Positions 44,362 to 57,436 of a stretch of DNA of 64,000 nt are shown here, piece after piece. The position numbers and the translations under genes were made by a program. Under the pieces are notes generated by a model. It saw nothing but the letters and a program-made list of their open reading frames with translations. It made no database searches and was not told where the DNA came from. Where the stretch lies: contig ML976668.1 of NCBI GenBank assembly GCA_010015655.1, positions 497,861 to 561,860 on the forward strand, given 5' to 3'. The stretch comes from Bimuria novae-zelandiae CBS 107.79 (Eukaryota > Ascomycota > Dothideomycetes > Pleosporales > Didymosphaeriaceae). Numbering within the stretch: position 1 is the first letter of the stretch; the number at the start of each line of letters is the position of its first letter.

Positions 44362-45811
44362 ATGCCTGGGCTAAAGAAGAGCAACGAGGTCAACCTCGTG
44401 TAGACGCCTGACGTTGCCCTCGTGGATAGCGGGGACCTGATGAGCATAACGATCCTGAGCCCGGTAGAGGACTCGACCCGCCGCGTGACTGAGGTCCGCG
44501 CCTCGACGGACGTGTGCTTGAAGAGCCCGTACCTCAAGATGATCATCGACGATGCGAAGGTAAGCCCCCGCTATACACAATAGGGTCGAGAGTGAAGACT
44601 TCTTATCGCTCGACTCCATGTGTACGAGCAATATGACCTCGTGCTAACAGCTGGAACAGGACCGTAACAATATCACTTTGGGTGCAGACCTGAAGGATAG
44701 ATAAGATGGAGTATGCACCGAGGCTGCCATTGTGTGGCTCGCTCATCTGCACGGTCTATCTTCGCAACACATGAGAGAGCTGGGTCTTCACGACGTGTCG
44801 GTCGTTGCCGTTTGGGAAGTTATCCAGATGTGGGTGCTTGACAAGAAGCGCAATAACATCAAGGTCCTGCAAGACTAGTTCAACTCGTGGTACACTACTT
44901 CTATCGCCCCGCACGACCTGAGCCACGACAGTGCTAGTCTCCTAGCTTTTCCGTGCCAGGCGTTCGATCATGCCGTCGGGTTTGCGCGAGTGACGAAGTA
45001 CTTCGTCTACAACAACATCGGCTTCATCAAGGAGCGTAAACCAAAGGGAATTAGGATTAAGACACTACACCTGACTCCAAACGAGTTCACCGGCAAGTTC
45101 ACAGTACAACTCTGTATTCGGTGAGCTGTTGGCTGTAGATGTGCCTGTGGCAACCTCGTCACCTGGGCACTAAATTGCATAAATTGGGATTGGGCCGCAA
45201 CTGACACGCACCAGGACCAGTCAACCATGCTCGTGGCGGCCTGAAGACTACGTTGCACAAACACATCTGGAAGAAAGCGGGCAACGTCCTACGATTCAAC
45301 ACCGAGAAGTGTGACTGTTGGGATGCGACCATCGGCCAATACTTGGGTACGTTCAATCACGACTGTGTCGGAAGTGTATACTGACAATAATACAGCGGCG
45401 CTTGTGAAAATCGACGCGTTTCCAATCGAAAACGCTGTGACACGTTCTTCTTTCCAGGCTATCATTGACCGCATGAAGGAGTTCAAGTATGACTACACGC
45501 CGGCCTGCCCCAGGTGCCGGAGCATCGACTTCGCCTATGTGGTACAGTTGACGCATCAAGCAGCTCTGTCCTACTTTGACGGGCTCTGTCTCGACTGCAT
45601 GGACCGGTCCAAACCGAAAAGCAAGGACCTGGATGACGAGTATTGGCGCATCAACGCAAATGTCGACCACCGGTGGGATTCGCGCTGTCGCACCCGACAC
45701 GGCCAACCTTCATGGTATGTATCCTGGTTGGGCCGTGAGGACGTGAAGCAGAAGCTTCTAGGGCGTGACAGGGGATATGTCGCCGACGGAGACGATGGTG
45801 AGGAAGATTGA
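44362..45811 (+). pseudogene. BTB-like protein gene with three in-frame stops
   Basis: Exons 44362-44559, 44660-45092, 45215-45346 and 45396-45811 keep one frame for 393 codons. TAG at 44401-44403, TAA at 44702-44704 and TAG at 44876-44878 interrupt it. The N-terminal part (VALVDSGDLMSITILSPVED, then STDVCLKSPYLKMIIDDAK) resembles a BTB opening. The C-terminal part has two CxxC pairs (ACPRCRSIDF and LCLDCMDRS), possibly a zinc-binding unit. Intron 2 begins GCAAGT rather than GTAAGT, a GC-AG intron that is the only one keeping frame. All splice sites survive, so death was recent. It is distinct from the tandem BTB family at 17-23 kb. Confidence 0.72.
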
Positions 45812-46106
45812 GTGAAGGTTGAATACAAAGACATTACATAGCGTCACCTCGGCTCATACTTGTAGTGGCAAGTGGCAGGAGAACTGGAGATTATGTCAAC
45901 CATCTCATGATAGCTTCGCACGACGGTAGCAACGGTTAGCAACAAGTGTTCCCGCGGTATATTCGCAACCCGATAGGTACATTACAAAGCATTATTCGTG
46001 ATACTATATATATATTTATAGTGACTTAGATCGCTAGTACATGAGTTCGTCAAAGTCATAGCCCGACGTCGATTGGCATTAGGTATCCACCATGAACTGC
46101 GAGCGC

Positions 46107-47105
46107 TTAACCATTGACGATGGTACCACCGTTGGCATGAATCGTCTGGCCGCTGATAGAGCTGCTGTCCGGGCTCGCCAGGAACACGAAGCATGTCGCG
46201 ATCTCGCTGGGCTGCGATGGTCGTCCAATAGGTGCGGTGAACTGCTTGATCGCCTCGTCGTTCATCGTAGCAGGAATGAGCGGCGTCCAGACTGGTCCCG
46301 GCGCAACCGCGTTGACCCGAATGCCTTTACTCACGTACTGGTTCGATAGACCGCGCGTGAAAGCAATGACCGCACCCTTGGTGGACGTGTAGTCGAGCAG
46401 ATCCGGACGGCCGATATACGCGTTGATGGAGGCATTGTTGATGATCGTCGATCCAGGCTTCATATGGGGCAGCGAGTACTTCGCGAGGTAGAAGTACGGG
46501 TGGATATTCGTGTTGAAGGTATGGATCCACTGCTCCTCCTTCAGATCCTTGATATCCTCGACCATCATTTGGTACGCTGCGTTGTTCACCAGGATGTCGA
46601 TGCCACCGAGCTGCTTGACGGCCTCGGCTACAAGCTTCTCGCAGTTCCCGCGGTCCGTCAGGTCGGTGGGGTGGAGGTAGCACTTGCGGCCCTTCTTCTC
46701 GACGAGCTGCTTGGTCACCTGTGCGTCCTCGTCTTCCTGCGGGAGGTAGGCGATGAATACGTCAGCGCCCTCCATGGCGAAGAGAATTGCGGTCGAGCGG
46801 CCGATGCCGGAGTCACCACCGGTGATGATGGCTTTCTTGCCTTCGAGCTTGCCGGCGGCCTTGTAGAGTTGGGCACCGCCATCTGGGGTGGGGAGGGTGT
46901 CGTAGTGGGCTACATTTGTTTAGTGTTTGGGCCTGGACCATTTGCATTGATGTAACGTACGCTTGGGGTTCATCTTGGACTCAAGGCCTGGGACGTCCTG
47001 GTGTTGGACTTCAGGCTGGAAGCCTAGTCGTGTTAATCGATTGGAACATTGAAATTGTGTCCTGCGTTACTCACCCGACTCGAATTGACCCTTGTCGGAA
47101 GCCAT
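46107..47105 (-). CDS. Short-chain dehydrogenase/reductase, extended-N-terminus stress type
   Basis: Exons 47075-47105, 46961-47023 and 46107-46909 give 298 aa. The N-terminus ([23 protein letters not shown]) and the [18 protein letters not shown] linker are typical of the YhdF/general-stress-protein-39 SDR branch. The fold shows [30 protein letters not shown], the catalytic [10 protein letters not shown] and [12 protein letters not shown], ending [15 protein letters not shown]. Introns are 51 bp each. This branch reduces aldehydes or glucose in stress responses in bacteria; the fungal substrate is not known. It lies alone, without obvious partner genes. Confidence 0.92.
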
Positions 47106-48235
47106 TGTGGTATCAGTGTGTGGATCGAAACTGGAAACTTGAAATTGAGATTTAAGATCAGAGATGTGGGCTTGAGGCACGAAGAGAGGATGTGAGAGCG
47201 CGATGGAAGTTTTATTCGATCGCTGATTTTCCGTGACGTAGGCGACCTGTCACTCTACGATCTCCGAACTATCTTATTGTGGACCCTCGCTGCATGACAT
47301 GAGCGAGGCTCAAACCCTCTTTCGCATCTTGACACCAGTGTATGTTTGTGCATTATGTTCCGGTTGAATATGAAGACAGCTGTCGTGGTTGCGCTAGGGA
47401 GGAGCGTGCTGCTGGACATCTAGTGGGTGATTCCGAGGCACTTCTCATCGCAACCTTCTAATTACACCAAGCAGAGACAATGCACAATACAGCGTTCGGG
47501 ACTGTTGTATACAACTTGTAGGTGTTGAGGGGTAGACATTCAAACTTTCGAAGGAAGCAACCGATACCCCGCAACCCCTCTTCCTGAATCGTTGCGTGTC
47601 AGAAGGACGTTCGACCACTTCCATCTATTCATAGCACCTCTTCTGCGCTTCTCGGTTATGCGGCTCGCTTCCAATCACCTTATCTTCCTCCAACATCTTC
47701 ATGGCCTGTCACGACCCACGATGACGAAGTTCGCGGACGGTCGTTATCGATAGGGCTGAAGATGACGTAGCCCCAAGCTCGAAATCAGGGTCCAGTTAGC
47801 GCCATGACGGCGTACAGACAAAGACCACTTTACGATGCCAGCATCTCGGAGAAATCTCCATCAATCGTGTTTGCGGATATTGAAGCTTGGTGCCAAACAA
47901 GGTAATGATCACTGCAGCAGAGAACAAGCCACACAACTCGCAAAACCGCTGCGTGCGTCAGACGCCACGCTTGGGGCATGGCAATGACGCAGGGCAGCTT
48001 GAGCCTGGTGATCGCTTCCTCGTATGACGCGTACCGCATGGGATCTTGTTTTCGTGAAAGAGACATCTCGAGGTATGTTGGAGCGGGGAGTTGTATAAAA
48101 CCCCAGCCTATATCGCCCTGAGACAATCCTCACATCACTACAATCATCTGCTCTACACAAGTACAGCTCAACTCGCCACAACTCAAGCATACTTATCCAA
48201 AACCAACCAACAACGAACTTCAACTTTCAGCCAAC
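47106..48235. other. Divergent intergenic region, SDR / small basic protein
   Basis: About 1.1 kb. Near 48091 there is a plausible TATA (gtataaaacc) 142 bp before the next start. Otherwise no gene was seen. Confidence 0.5.
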
Positions 48236-48651
48236 ATGCCTATGCGCCGCGTCCACCACACAACTGCTCCCCGGGCCACCACGAGGACGACCCGCGCTCG
48301 TCCCACCCTGAAGCAGAGGCTTCTGGGAGGGGGTCGTACTACCCGTGCTACTACTCGTCGTACCCCTGCAACGACCACTACAACTACCACGACCACGAAG
48401 ACCACCCGTACTACGCGTGGTGCTCACGGCGCTACGACGGCTCACCACCACAAGCGCCATGCTACCATGGGCGACAAGGTCTCTGGTGCCTTGATGAAGC
48501 TCAGGGGTTCTCTCACGCGCCGTCCTGGTCTGAAGGTAAGCTATTTATTGATGTGGGAACTATTACGGTTCCTGTCTAACAAGCGCACTAGGCTGCTGGC
48601 ACTCGCCGCATGCACGGCACCGATGGTCGCAACGCGCGTCGCGTCTACTAG
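48236..48651 (+). CDS. Small Thr/Arg-rich basic conserved protein
   Basis: Exon 1 48236-48535, intron 48536-48591 (GTAAGC...CACTAG) and exon 2 48592-48651 give 119 aa. The first two thirds are Thr/Arg-rich and low-complexity (a run of nine Thr near residue 46). The C-terminal third, MGDKVSGALMKLRGSLTRRP followed by GLKAAGTRRMHGTDGR, resembles a motif seen in many small ascomycete proteins; this is recollection, not a search. The high positive charge suggests nucleic-acid or membrane binding. The TATA box and the long A/C-rich leader suggest strong expression. Confidence 0.82.
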
Positions 48652-49259
48652 ACAATTCTTGTCTCTAGTGACAGTCCTCAACGGAAAGTGGAAGGAATGT
48701 CTTGTATAATGCCTTTCCTTTGTTGAAGCGCAGATGATATTGGTTGTACGATACCGTTAGATGATACCCTACGTACGAGTTAATGCCAGCGATTAAAGTC
48801 AACAAGAATCCTTGTCAAACTATGCGATGTGATGATGATATTGCCATGGTGTCATAGTTGCTTGCGTCACGGAGATAGGTACAGTTTGTTGACGGCTCAG
48901 TTGAAGCTACGTCGCCCCCAGCCACTAGCGAATGTTAACAGTGAACTCCGACAAGCTGTAGTGAACAGGATATACCAACAACATGGAGCTATCATAGGAA
49001 GAAATGCGCTTCGAAATTCTTGCATTTCTGTGAATCAAACATATGTGCGTGGCCGTGCGCTAACATCCCTGCGCGTCATCTAGCGTAACCTGGAGCCTGA
49101 CGTCGTTTGTGCCCAGCGGTTCCCCTGTCGACGCGCCCACCTTCTTATATCTCCGCACAGCCACTCCAGCTTCCCCTACAAAGCCCCACGTGTTGTTCTC
49201 CACACCCGCGTTGCAGCACTTTCCTTCGCTTATTATCTTCTATTTATTGATTCCTAGGT
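48652..49259. other. Intergenic, 608 bp
   Basis: 3' flank of the small basic protein gene and promoter of the RhoGAP gene. Nothing else was recognised. Confidence 0.5.
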
Positions 49260-51707
49260 ATGAGCGGTCTACGCGCCCATATCGCTGGTCGTTTGCGCAG
49301 CTCGTCGCTTTCCGCGGTTCCCCCACGTCAAGAATCGCCGGATTACTCGCCAGAGTTGGCCAAGCATGCTGCGAGCATACTTTTCCAGTCGCCGATACCT
49401 TCGAGAGAAAACAGGCCGATCTACATTCTGAACGCAGCCGCCCTGCCCGACTCCCGGGAGGAAAACTTCGACTCTCTCCTCCCGTATGTGCTAGCGCGGC
49501 TTCCTGAAGAAGACGAGCTGGTGCGGGGCTTTGAATACGAGGTCGTGTTTTTCGCCGGCGACTCAGATGGCTCCGCTACCTCGAAGAAGAACAGGCCGGG
49601 TTGGGGATGGTTCATACAGGCGTATCATGTCCTGAGTCGGGCGATGCGGAAGCGACTGCAGAAACTATACATCGTGCACGAGAAGGCGTGGGTTAGGATC
49701 CTCACTGAAATTTTCTCCACGATGGTCAGTCCGAAATTCAGGAGGAAGATCATCCACGGTGCGTTACTAATTGCTACCTTGAATGCACAGCACTAACTTC
49801 ATGTAGCATCTGATCTGTCTAATCTGGCGCTGCACATTCCCATCGAAGACCTCCTCATTTCGCCTTCTACCTATCTCTACGATCGAAGAGTGTCGGAGGA
49901 CATCTACGCTCCATACGCAAGCGGTCGCAGGGCGTTTGGTGCCCGCCAGTCTTTACCCATCAGCAGCAAGGGCACACCAAGACTGCCGAGAGTGTTGCGA
50001 GAAACCACAGCCTTCGTCCTTATGGAAGAGAATATCAGAGCCGAAGGGCTGTTTCGCGTGCCACCACACTTCAAGCTTCGAGATGTACTCAAGGAAGCAT
50101 ACGATAGAGGCCAGAAATTCATCGTTTGGAAAGACAATGGCGCCACACTTCAACTTCCTCCATATCCGCAAGCAGAGCATCAGGACGAGATCATCGCCGA
50201 GATAGACCCCAGAGACGCCTACTCCGTGTTCATGGCTGCTGCACTCATCAAAGCTTGGTACGCGGAGCTGCGCCAGCCTATCTTTCCGCAGTCCTCCTAT
50301 CATGACCTGAAGCGGCTATACGGAAATCCGGATGACGTGCCCGACCTCGAGCGGCTCAAGGAGCTGGTTTCTCCCTCTTCAGATTGGTCATTTCTCCCCG
50401 CCATCTCGCGTGAGCTTCTCGTCAAACACCTGCTTCCAACGCTGAGTGCAGTCGCACTTCGCGAGGAGCAAAATAAGATGACGGCTGAGAACCTGGCGGT
50501 CTGTATCGCGCCTGCTCTGTTACATGGCCCCGATCAACTTGAGGACGCCAAGATGTCCTCTATTGTACGGAGGATCTTCACCGAGGCGATCGACTTGTGG
50601 GCACAAGGCCTGCGAGAAGCTTGCGGCGAGACTGAAGCTGCTTTCAGAGAAGCCTTGGAACTTCCGCAGGACCAGAATGACTGGGAAGACCCTCTTGAGC
50701 AGCCAAAGGGCACGGAAGAGGGAAAGGCGTGGGATGAGCTCCAGTACAGCGGCATTGTCCTCCAAGACAACGAGAAGCCGACGGAGATGCCACCTGCCCT
50801 TCCACCGCGTGTGGGAGTGGCATCCGGGCGTCCGGCCAACGACGGCGCGACAAAACGTAAACCAGCTCCTCCCCTTCAAGTTCTTCCTCGGTACTCCACT
50901 ATTGTCACCGACAGTCCCATAGACACTTCTCCGATGACTTACGCTGCGACAACAGACGGTTTCGCACCGCGACGAGAAAATCCATCTCCCAGTTTACACT
51001 TTCCGGATGAGAAGAAATCTGGTACGAATAGCGGCGATTCTTATGCTCCTCAAATTGTTCTTCCCAAAAGGAAAACCCTGACAGCAGAGCAGATTGATAA
51101 TGCTGAGACGGCGATTGCGCAAGTACAGGTACGCAGATCATCGGAAGACAAAGGAACAGAAATGAGAGCTCCAAGACCATCGGAGCTCAAAGGGTCTGCC
51201 ATGCCTCTACCGGGTCTAGCCAATCCCACCATTGGCAAGCCAGGGCCAGGATCAGCACCACCTGTGAAGCGCAAAGCAGTCTCTGGTACGTACACTGCGT
51301 CTCAAGGATCGTCTCCAACAAGTGCTACTTCTACCGAGTCGCCCTCCTTGACAGCACCGACTTCTTTCAATGACTTTCGCCGCCCGAGTCTGCCAGCGAG
51401 TGTAAACCGCGCCCCGAAAATAGACTCGCTGGCACGGCCGGTATACCCAACCACCCCTGTGCCCAACCGTCCCGCTTCCAAATCAACGTCGCTTCCAGTT
51501 CCTGGTCCCAAGCCGCGGACTCCGTCGCCGTCGTTGCTGCAACGGATGCCCTCTTTTGAAGTTTCCAAGAAGGAGCAAAGTCTTGCACCGCTGAGCAACC
51601 CTCGCAAGCTCAACATGAAGAAGCAGTCAGTTGACAACCTACGGAGGCTGTATGAGGAGAGGGCGGGGACTGCTAGCGTTTTGGTGGAGGCGGGGCGGAA
51701 GCAGTGA
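49260..51707 (+). CDS. Sec14-like/RhoGAP protein, Ecm25/ARHGAP1 type
   Basis: Exon 1 49260-49758 (phase 1), intron 49759-49806 and exon 2 49807-51707 give 799 aa. Residues about 40-190 resemble the CRAL-TRIO/Sec14-like module of ARHGAP1-type proteins (RPIYILNAAALPDSREEN, FIQAYHVLSRAMRKRLQKLY, LTEIFSTMVSPKF). The RhoGAP domain (about 215-410) has the arginine finger in IRAEGLFRVPPHF near residue 250, then AALIKAWYAELRQPIFP and MTAENLAVCIAPALL. The rest is Pro/Ser-rich with PPALPPR and KRKPAPP, possible SH3 ligands. It would switch off Rho GTPases and act in polarity or wall growth, as yeast Ecm25 does. Confidence 0.92.
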
Positions 51708-52025
51708 TTTTTCTTGACCTTCGCATTCTATCACGGATACCCAAAATAGGCACAATATATATTTAATCCTCCTTTTCGTAATACAAATCTTCAGCTGGTT
51801 TCATGACGGTCTACACTGGATCGTGCTTGTGACGATGGCAACTGCGACTGCGCTTGTTCTTGATCGCGACCCCACCATTGGCCCCTGCGTTTCGGCAAGC
51901 CGAGGTCGGACACGGCTCAATTAAAATCGTCCAGCGGACGTACTGATGATCCAACCCGGTCTCACAATAAAAATTTCCGACTAGTACGTGACTCCTCCAC
52001 GCACACCAAACGTATACCCTCCGCC
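51708..52025. other. Intergenic, 318 bp
   Basis: RhoGAP 3' flank and the ARO2 promoter; an AT-rich atatatttaatcc run at 51757 may be part of the 3' processing signal. Confidence 0.5.
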
Positions 52026-53376
52026 ATGTCGACCTTCGGCACGCACTTCAAAGTCACGACGTAGGCCATTGTGCGAAAATTCCGCAGGAAGCGCAATTGA
52101 CTGATGTTCTGCGCAGCTACGGCGAGTCCCACTGCCTGTCGGTAGGATGCATAGTCGACGGCTGCCCGCCGGGTATGGCCCTCACAGAGGCAGATATCCA
52201 GCCCCAGATGACGCGCCGACGGCCGGGCCAAAGTGCCATTACAACGCCCCGCAATGAGAAGGACAGAGTAGAGATTCAGTCTGGCACAGAATTTGGCATT
52301 ACGCTGGGCACGCCAATTGGCATGCGCGTCATGAATGAGAACCAGAGGAAGCAGGATTACGGCAACCAGACCATGGACATCTACCCGAGACCGAGCCATG
52401 CGGATTGGACGTACATGGAGAAGTACGGAGTCAAGGCGAGCTCCGGTGGAGGCAGAAGTAGCGCACGAGAGACTATCGGTATGTGCACTGCAATAGCGGC
52501 CGACAAGTTAGACGCGGTTAACGAGAGACAGGACGAGTTGCCGGAGGCGCAATAGCGGAAAAGTACCTGCGCGAAGCCTACGGCGTCGAGATTGTGGCCT
52601 TCACAAACTCAATAGGCAACGAATTCCTCTTCCCGCCCACGCCCGAGCACCCCACCTGCGCCACGAACCCCGAATACCTCAAGCTCATTGAGGTCATAAC
52701 GCGCGAGAAAGTCGACCAGTTCCTGCCCGTACGATGTCCCAATGATGAAGTCACAAGGCGCATGGAGAAGCTCGTTGCGGACTACAAGGAGAAGGAGGAC
52801 AGCATTGGCGGCACCGTCACCTGCGTAATAAGGAACTGCCCGACCGGCCTGGGCGAGCCGTGCTTCGACAAGCTGGAGGCAACGCTAGCACACGCTATGC
52901 TGAGCATACCCGCGACAAAGGGCTTCGAAATCGGCAGTGGCTTCGGAGGTTGCCAGGTGCCGGGCTCAATACACAACGATCCTTTCATCAAGGCCCCCGT
53001 CGTGCCCGCCGGCACTGGCCACGCCTCTGTACAGCGCCCTCGCCTCACCACCAAGACGAACAATTCTGGTGGTGTGCAGGGCGGTATCTCGAACGGTGCG
53101 CCAATCTACTTCACGGTTGCATTCAAGCCCCCTGCGACAATTGGCCAGGCACAGACCACGGCGAACTACGACACTGCAGAGGGTGTGCTGGAGGCGAAGG
53201 GACGGCACGACCCATGTGTGGTGCCGCGTGCTGTGCCCATTGTGGAGGCGATGGCGGCGCTGGTGATTATGGATGCGGTGTTGGCGCAGCAGGCCAGGAC
53301 GGCAGCGAGGGCGCTACTGCCGCCGCTGAAGGGTGTGGTACCCGTTCAAGAGACGCAGAATGGGGTGCAGTCGTAG
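52026..53376 (+). CDS. ARO2: Chorismate synthase
   Basis: Exons 52026-52060, 52117-52478 and 52532-53376 join to 413 aa. The first exon ([12 protein letters not shown]) meets [15 protein letters not shown], the N-terminal signature that binds FMN and substrate. [19 protein letters not shown] is split by intron 2 at the Gly. [16 protein letters not shown] and [13 protein letters not shown] complete the active site. The enzyme converts EPSP to chorismate, the last shikimate step, with reduced FMN; fungal forms are bifunctional with flavin reductase. Intron 1 has a GTAGGC donor and intron 2 a GTATGT donor. No lesions; length is normal. Confidence 0.96.
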
Positions 53377-54666
53377 GGCCGTGGACTCTCGTGCAGTCGA
53401 AGAGCCGGATCTATGCACGGCCGTGAAACCTTCGGTCCTTCGCAGCTTCTCTGAGCCACGGCATAACGCAGTGCAAGAACGCTGTAATTGTCGAAAACGC
53501 AACGATTTGCAAAAGCTATGCACGGACCAGCGTCCGCAAAACACAGTGAACATGGTCTGTGTGTAGATCCGGCTTTTTTGACTGCACAAGAGTGTGGACT
53601 GGGTAAAAAAATGGCGTTTGCATACATGTAGCATATTGAAGAGGGAAATGATATACCAATACTTCGTACTTTGACTGCTCGCTGAGGAAGATACCGTATA
53701 GAACTGCCGGTGTATTTTAAAAAAACGTAAAATAGGTTGCATTGGTATTGGATACATCCTTAATTTGTCCTCGGTTCGCTTGGGTTTGTACACCTCCCTC
53801 CGACTACTGTAAAGTAGCCTGGAGCACCATCGACGGAGATCCCCCAGTTTTATGACGTGACACTGCTTCCTGTATAAACAGACAATGGATAGCATCTGCC
53901 GAAGTGTTTTTGGCCACCCACTCACCACTACAGTAGCTGCGCAAGAAATTTCGGGGTACCGGAGGATATACCGGACAGGCTTATCTCCGTCTCATATCTG
54001 TTAGCTGTGCTGTCTCGCCGTCACCCAAGTGCCGTTCGTCGATGCTAGATGCCGATCGGCAATTTAGGCCCTCTTGGGTTAATATTTACCCGATTGGAGG
54101 AGCTAGTGTGAAGCCTCGCCCTCGACAACCCCTTAGCAAAAGTACCGAAGAACGACTGAAAGCGAATTCGGGGTTCTCTAGCTCAGTCATGGTGATTTAC
54201 CTGAGATCTCAAAGAAAGCAGCGTCTTGAGGAAGGGTGCTGTAGAAAGCGTGGTGTAGAAGTAATTACGTAACCGTCTCGAGAAGCTTCAAAGCTTCAAC
54301 GGCCGCCACAACAACCCACGAGATGGCATTCACAGAAAGGCATGTATTAATCAGGAATTCCATGGTTAAATCTCGTATCGAGTTGCGGGAGATTTTCTCA
54401 TCCGCAGGGTTCGCTTCCAGCTACGCGACGAATCATCTCGTTCTCCATCCGCCTTTCTGTGGATGGCAAAAGCGCAAGGGCCTCATCATACCTCCTGTTC
54501 CCGCTGTGCTCGGCATGATACTGGGAGGGGCGTTCGTTCGTGTTTTAACTTTAGCTGCGCGCGTCACTAATACGTGCTTTTTGAGTTCGAGTGGCCAAAG
54601 CTGCAGTTCCTTTTCCTCTGTGCAGGGATGAAGTGACTCCCGTGAAATCGTCCTCCGCGCAACACC
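53377..54666. other. Intergenic, ARO2 to zinc-cluster factor
   Basis: About 1.3 kb without a convincing gene. A Ser/Arg-type open frame at 53314-53928 on the minus strand has no domain and overlaps the ARO2 3' end. Confidence 0.5.
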
Positions 54667-57436
54667 ATGGCCCGCGGTGCAATCAAAGGAGAAGACGGCG
54701 CTGGGCCCGCGGGAGAACCCAAGGCAAGCAAACGCCGGTGCGTGCAATCAGCCTGTGTGCCCTGTCGGAAACGGAAGTCCAAGGTAGGTAATCCACGGCG
54801 TGGGCTGACGAGAAGCGCAGAGCTGCTCCGCGGACGCGCTGCATGCTGCATGCTGGGGGTAAGCTGCGTGACATCGCGAGAAGCTACATGGTGTTGATCT
54901 ACTATGCTCATGCTAACAGCGGACGATAGTGCGACGGCAGTACGCCCAATTGTGCAACATGCACCGCCGTGTATGGAACGCCCTGCCACTACGACACGGA
55001 GAGCGAGAGCCGCCGCAGCAAGGTAGGCACGAAGCGCGATGCGACGGCCGTGACTTCCCCGTCGAGCGCGACCAACACCTCGAACACGCCTGCCAACGAG
55101 GACGCCGAGTTCCTGCTCACGACGATTCGCACGCTGCCCGAGGCCGACGCCAACGAGCTGATCCACCACATCCGCAGAGATGCTCGCCTCGACGTGGCCT
55201 CGCTAGCCGACACATGGCGCAAGGCGGTTGCGCTCCGGGACAGCACGCCGCCTGAGCCGCAGTCGCTGGAGAGCGAGCTGTCCATCTTGCTGGGGAAGCC
55301 CGCCATGACGCGGTCCGGCGAGAGCAGATACTATGGCCACACCAGTCACATGTCTCTCGTGCCCGAGGACGAGAACTACACATGCGTCGTGCCGCGGGCG
55401 GCGACGGTCGCGCGCAAAGGGCCGACGTGGACCACCATCACCGACGACATGGCCTTCGTGGAGCGCCTGTTGGATCTGTACTTCCGCTGGTCGCACACCT
55501 TCTACATCGTCTTCTCCCGCGAGTGCTTCTACAAGGACTTCAGGAGTGGGCGGGAAAAGTACTGCAGCCCGTTGCTGGTCAACGCCATCCTCGCCTATGC
55601 ATGTCACTTCACCAACGAACCGGCGGGAAGGACCGACCCGGACAACTTCCGGACGGCAGGCGATCACTTCTTCGAGGAGGCGAGGAGGTTGCTATTTGAA
55701 AACGAGGCGTCTTCTCTGACCACTGTACAAGCGCTCTGTGTCATGGCCATGCGCGAGCCGTCAGCCGGGAGAGACTCGTCTGGTTTCGCATACATGGGGA
55801 GATGCATGCGTATGGCCATCGAGATGGGTCTCCATTTGAAGAACTCGGCAGCACCCACCATGGGTCTCTCGGCTTCAGAGATTGAAGTGCGCAAGGTCAC
55901 CTTCTGGGGCTGTTTCACAGTAGACACCATCTGGTCCATCTGCATAGGCCGGATATCGCAACTTCCCAGGGTGGCCATCACCCTTGATAAGCCCATCTTG
56001 GACGAGCCGACCGGCAGACTCATTCCGGAGGCTCATTCCAGCACGTTGCAGATACCAGCCGGCGCTGTGACCAGTCGCATGTTCCTTCAAGAGTTTTCAA
56101 CTCTCTCTGAGCTGATCAACGACAACAATTACATGTTCTACGCCCCGAATGGTCGTTTGAACGACACCAAACTGATTAGCTGTCACAATAAATACTTGGA
56201 ATGGTTCAAGAATCTTCCGCCAGCATTACGGCTAGAAGGTGTTGAGAAACCGCAACCGCATATCATGGCGCTTCAGTACGTTCGTTAATAAGATCAATAA
56301 GACTGCATGCTAATGTAAATAGTATGCTGTACTATACCGCCATTGAGCATCTGTTCCGTCCTATGCTCAAAGCCGACCTCATCAATTTCAAGCTGAGACC
56401 ACGAGATGCTTGCATCGAAGCCGCGAACACTGTTTCTGAGCTTCTCCGGCAGTACCGCTCACACTACCCCATGCGCTCATGCGTATTGGTTTTTACGCAC
56501 GTCCTGCTCTCAACCTGCATTATACACATCACCTTCTTAAAGGATTCTTCATGGACGTCCAGCTCGTACCGATATCTCGTAGAGGGATTGCAAGCGCTGG
56601 AGGATCTCAGTGTGTGTCATTGGTTTGGGGCTCGATCTTTCAGAATCGTCTACGAACTATCCAAAACGTGGAACCTAGGATTTCCTGAAGAAATGCAGAA
56701 CAGCCCGCTAATTCCTAAGTCTGGAACTGCAGCGGAAACGTCGGAGTCGTCCCTGGTGTGGCCCCGATTGAACACCAGACTGCCAAGTCGAACCAACACT
56801 GGTGCAGAACACAGCCCTGTACCTTCATCAGCCCACTCTAACAGGACAGAGAGTCTGAGCATGTTTGCACGTCCAGGTCGCAAGGGCGTACGTCTTCCTT
56901 CACACCCAGCGACATCTCAGCCAGGCATGCTTCGAAGCCAAACTAAGCACCGTGGTTCTCTCCCGCATATTCTTCCCTCGTACTCATCCTCTTCCACCTC
57001 CACGCCGCAAACCGACATCTCTACCTCCCAGGCACATCAAGCCACTACCGATTCCGCCGACACGCTTTTCTGGAACCCTTTCCCCAACATGGGTGGCCTA
57101 GGCGTGCCGATCCTGCCCCGCAGCAACTATCCCGCTGGACCTATGGATTTAGACAACATGCTGGGCAGCTCGGATGAATGGGACCGTTTGGGGCGGGACG
57201 GTTTCAAGATGAGCGAAACGTGGAACCACGATCAGTCGAACACGTATCCAGGTAGTGGTGAGCAAGGGTATCCGCAGGTCAGTGGAGTGACTAATGGGTA
57301 CACGACCGCGGACGTGGCGCAGTTTGGCGGTGGAGTTCCATCTGGGATGAATGGGCATGTTTCGGGGGTGCAGCATGGTGGGGCCCAGGCTTTTGACGCA
57401 AGTTGGTGGGGTGGTGAGGGAAATCTGGGTCGATGA
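54667..57436 (+). CDS. Zn2Cys6 transcription factor, NirA-like
   Basis: Exons 54667-54783, 54930-56275 and 56323-57436 give 858 aa. The zinc cluster C-x2-C-x6-C-x6-C-x2-C-x6-C is visible (CVPCRKRKSK | CDGSTPNCATCTAVYGTPC), cut by intron 1 right before the third Cys. A linker with basic residues follows, then the fungal-specific TF middle homology region (about 220-600), with FYIVFSRECFYKDF, MRMAIEMGLHL and FWGCFTVDTIWSICIGR. The C-terminus is Ser/Gly/Asn-rich, likely an activation region. Spacing and the TPCHYD end of the cluster resemble NirA, the nitrate regulator, but related factors control other pathways, so the target is open. Introns are 146 and 47 bp. Confidence 0.93.
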
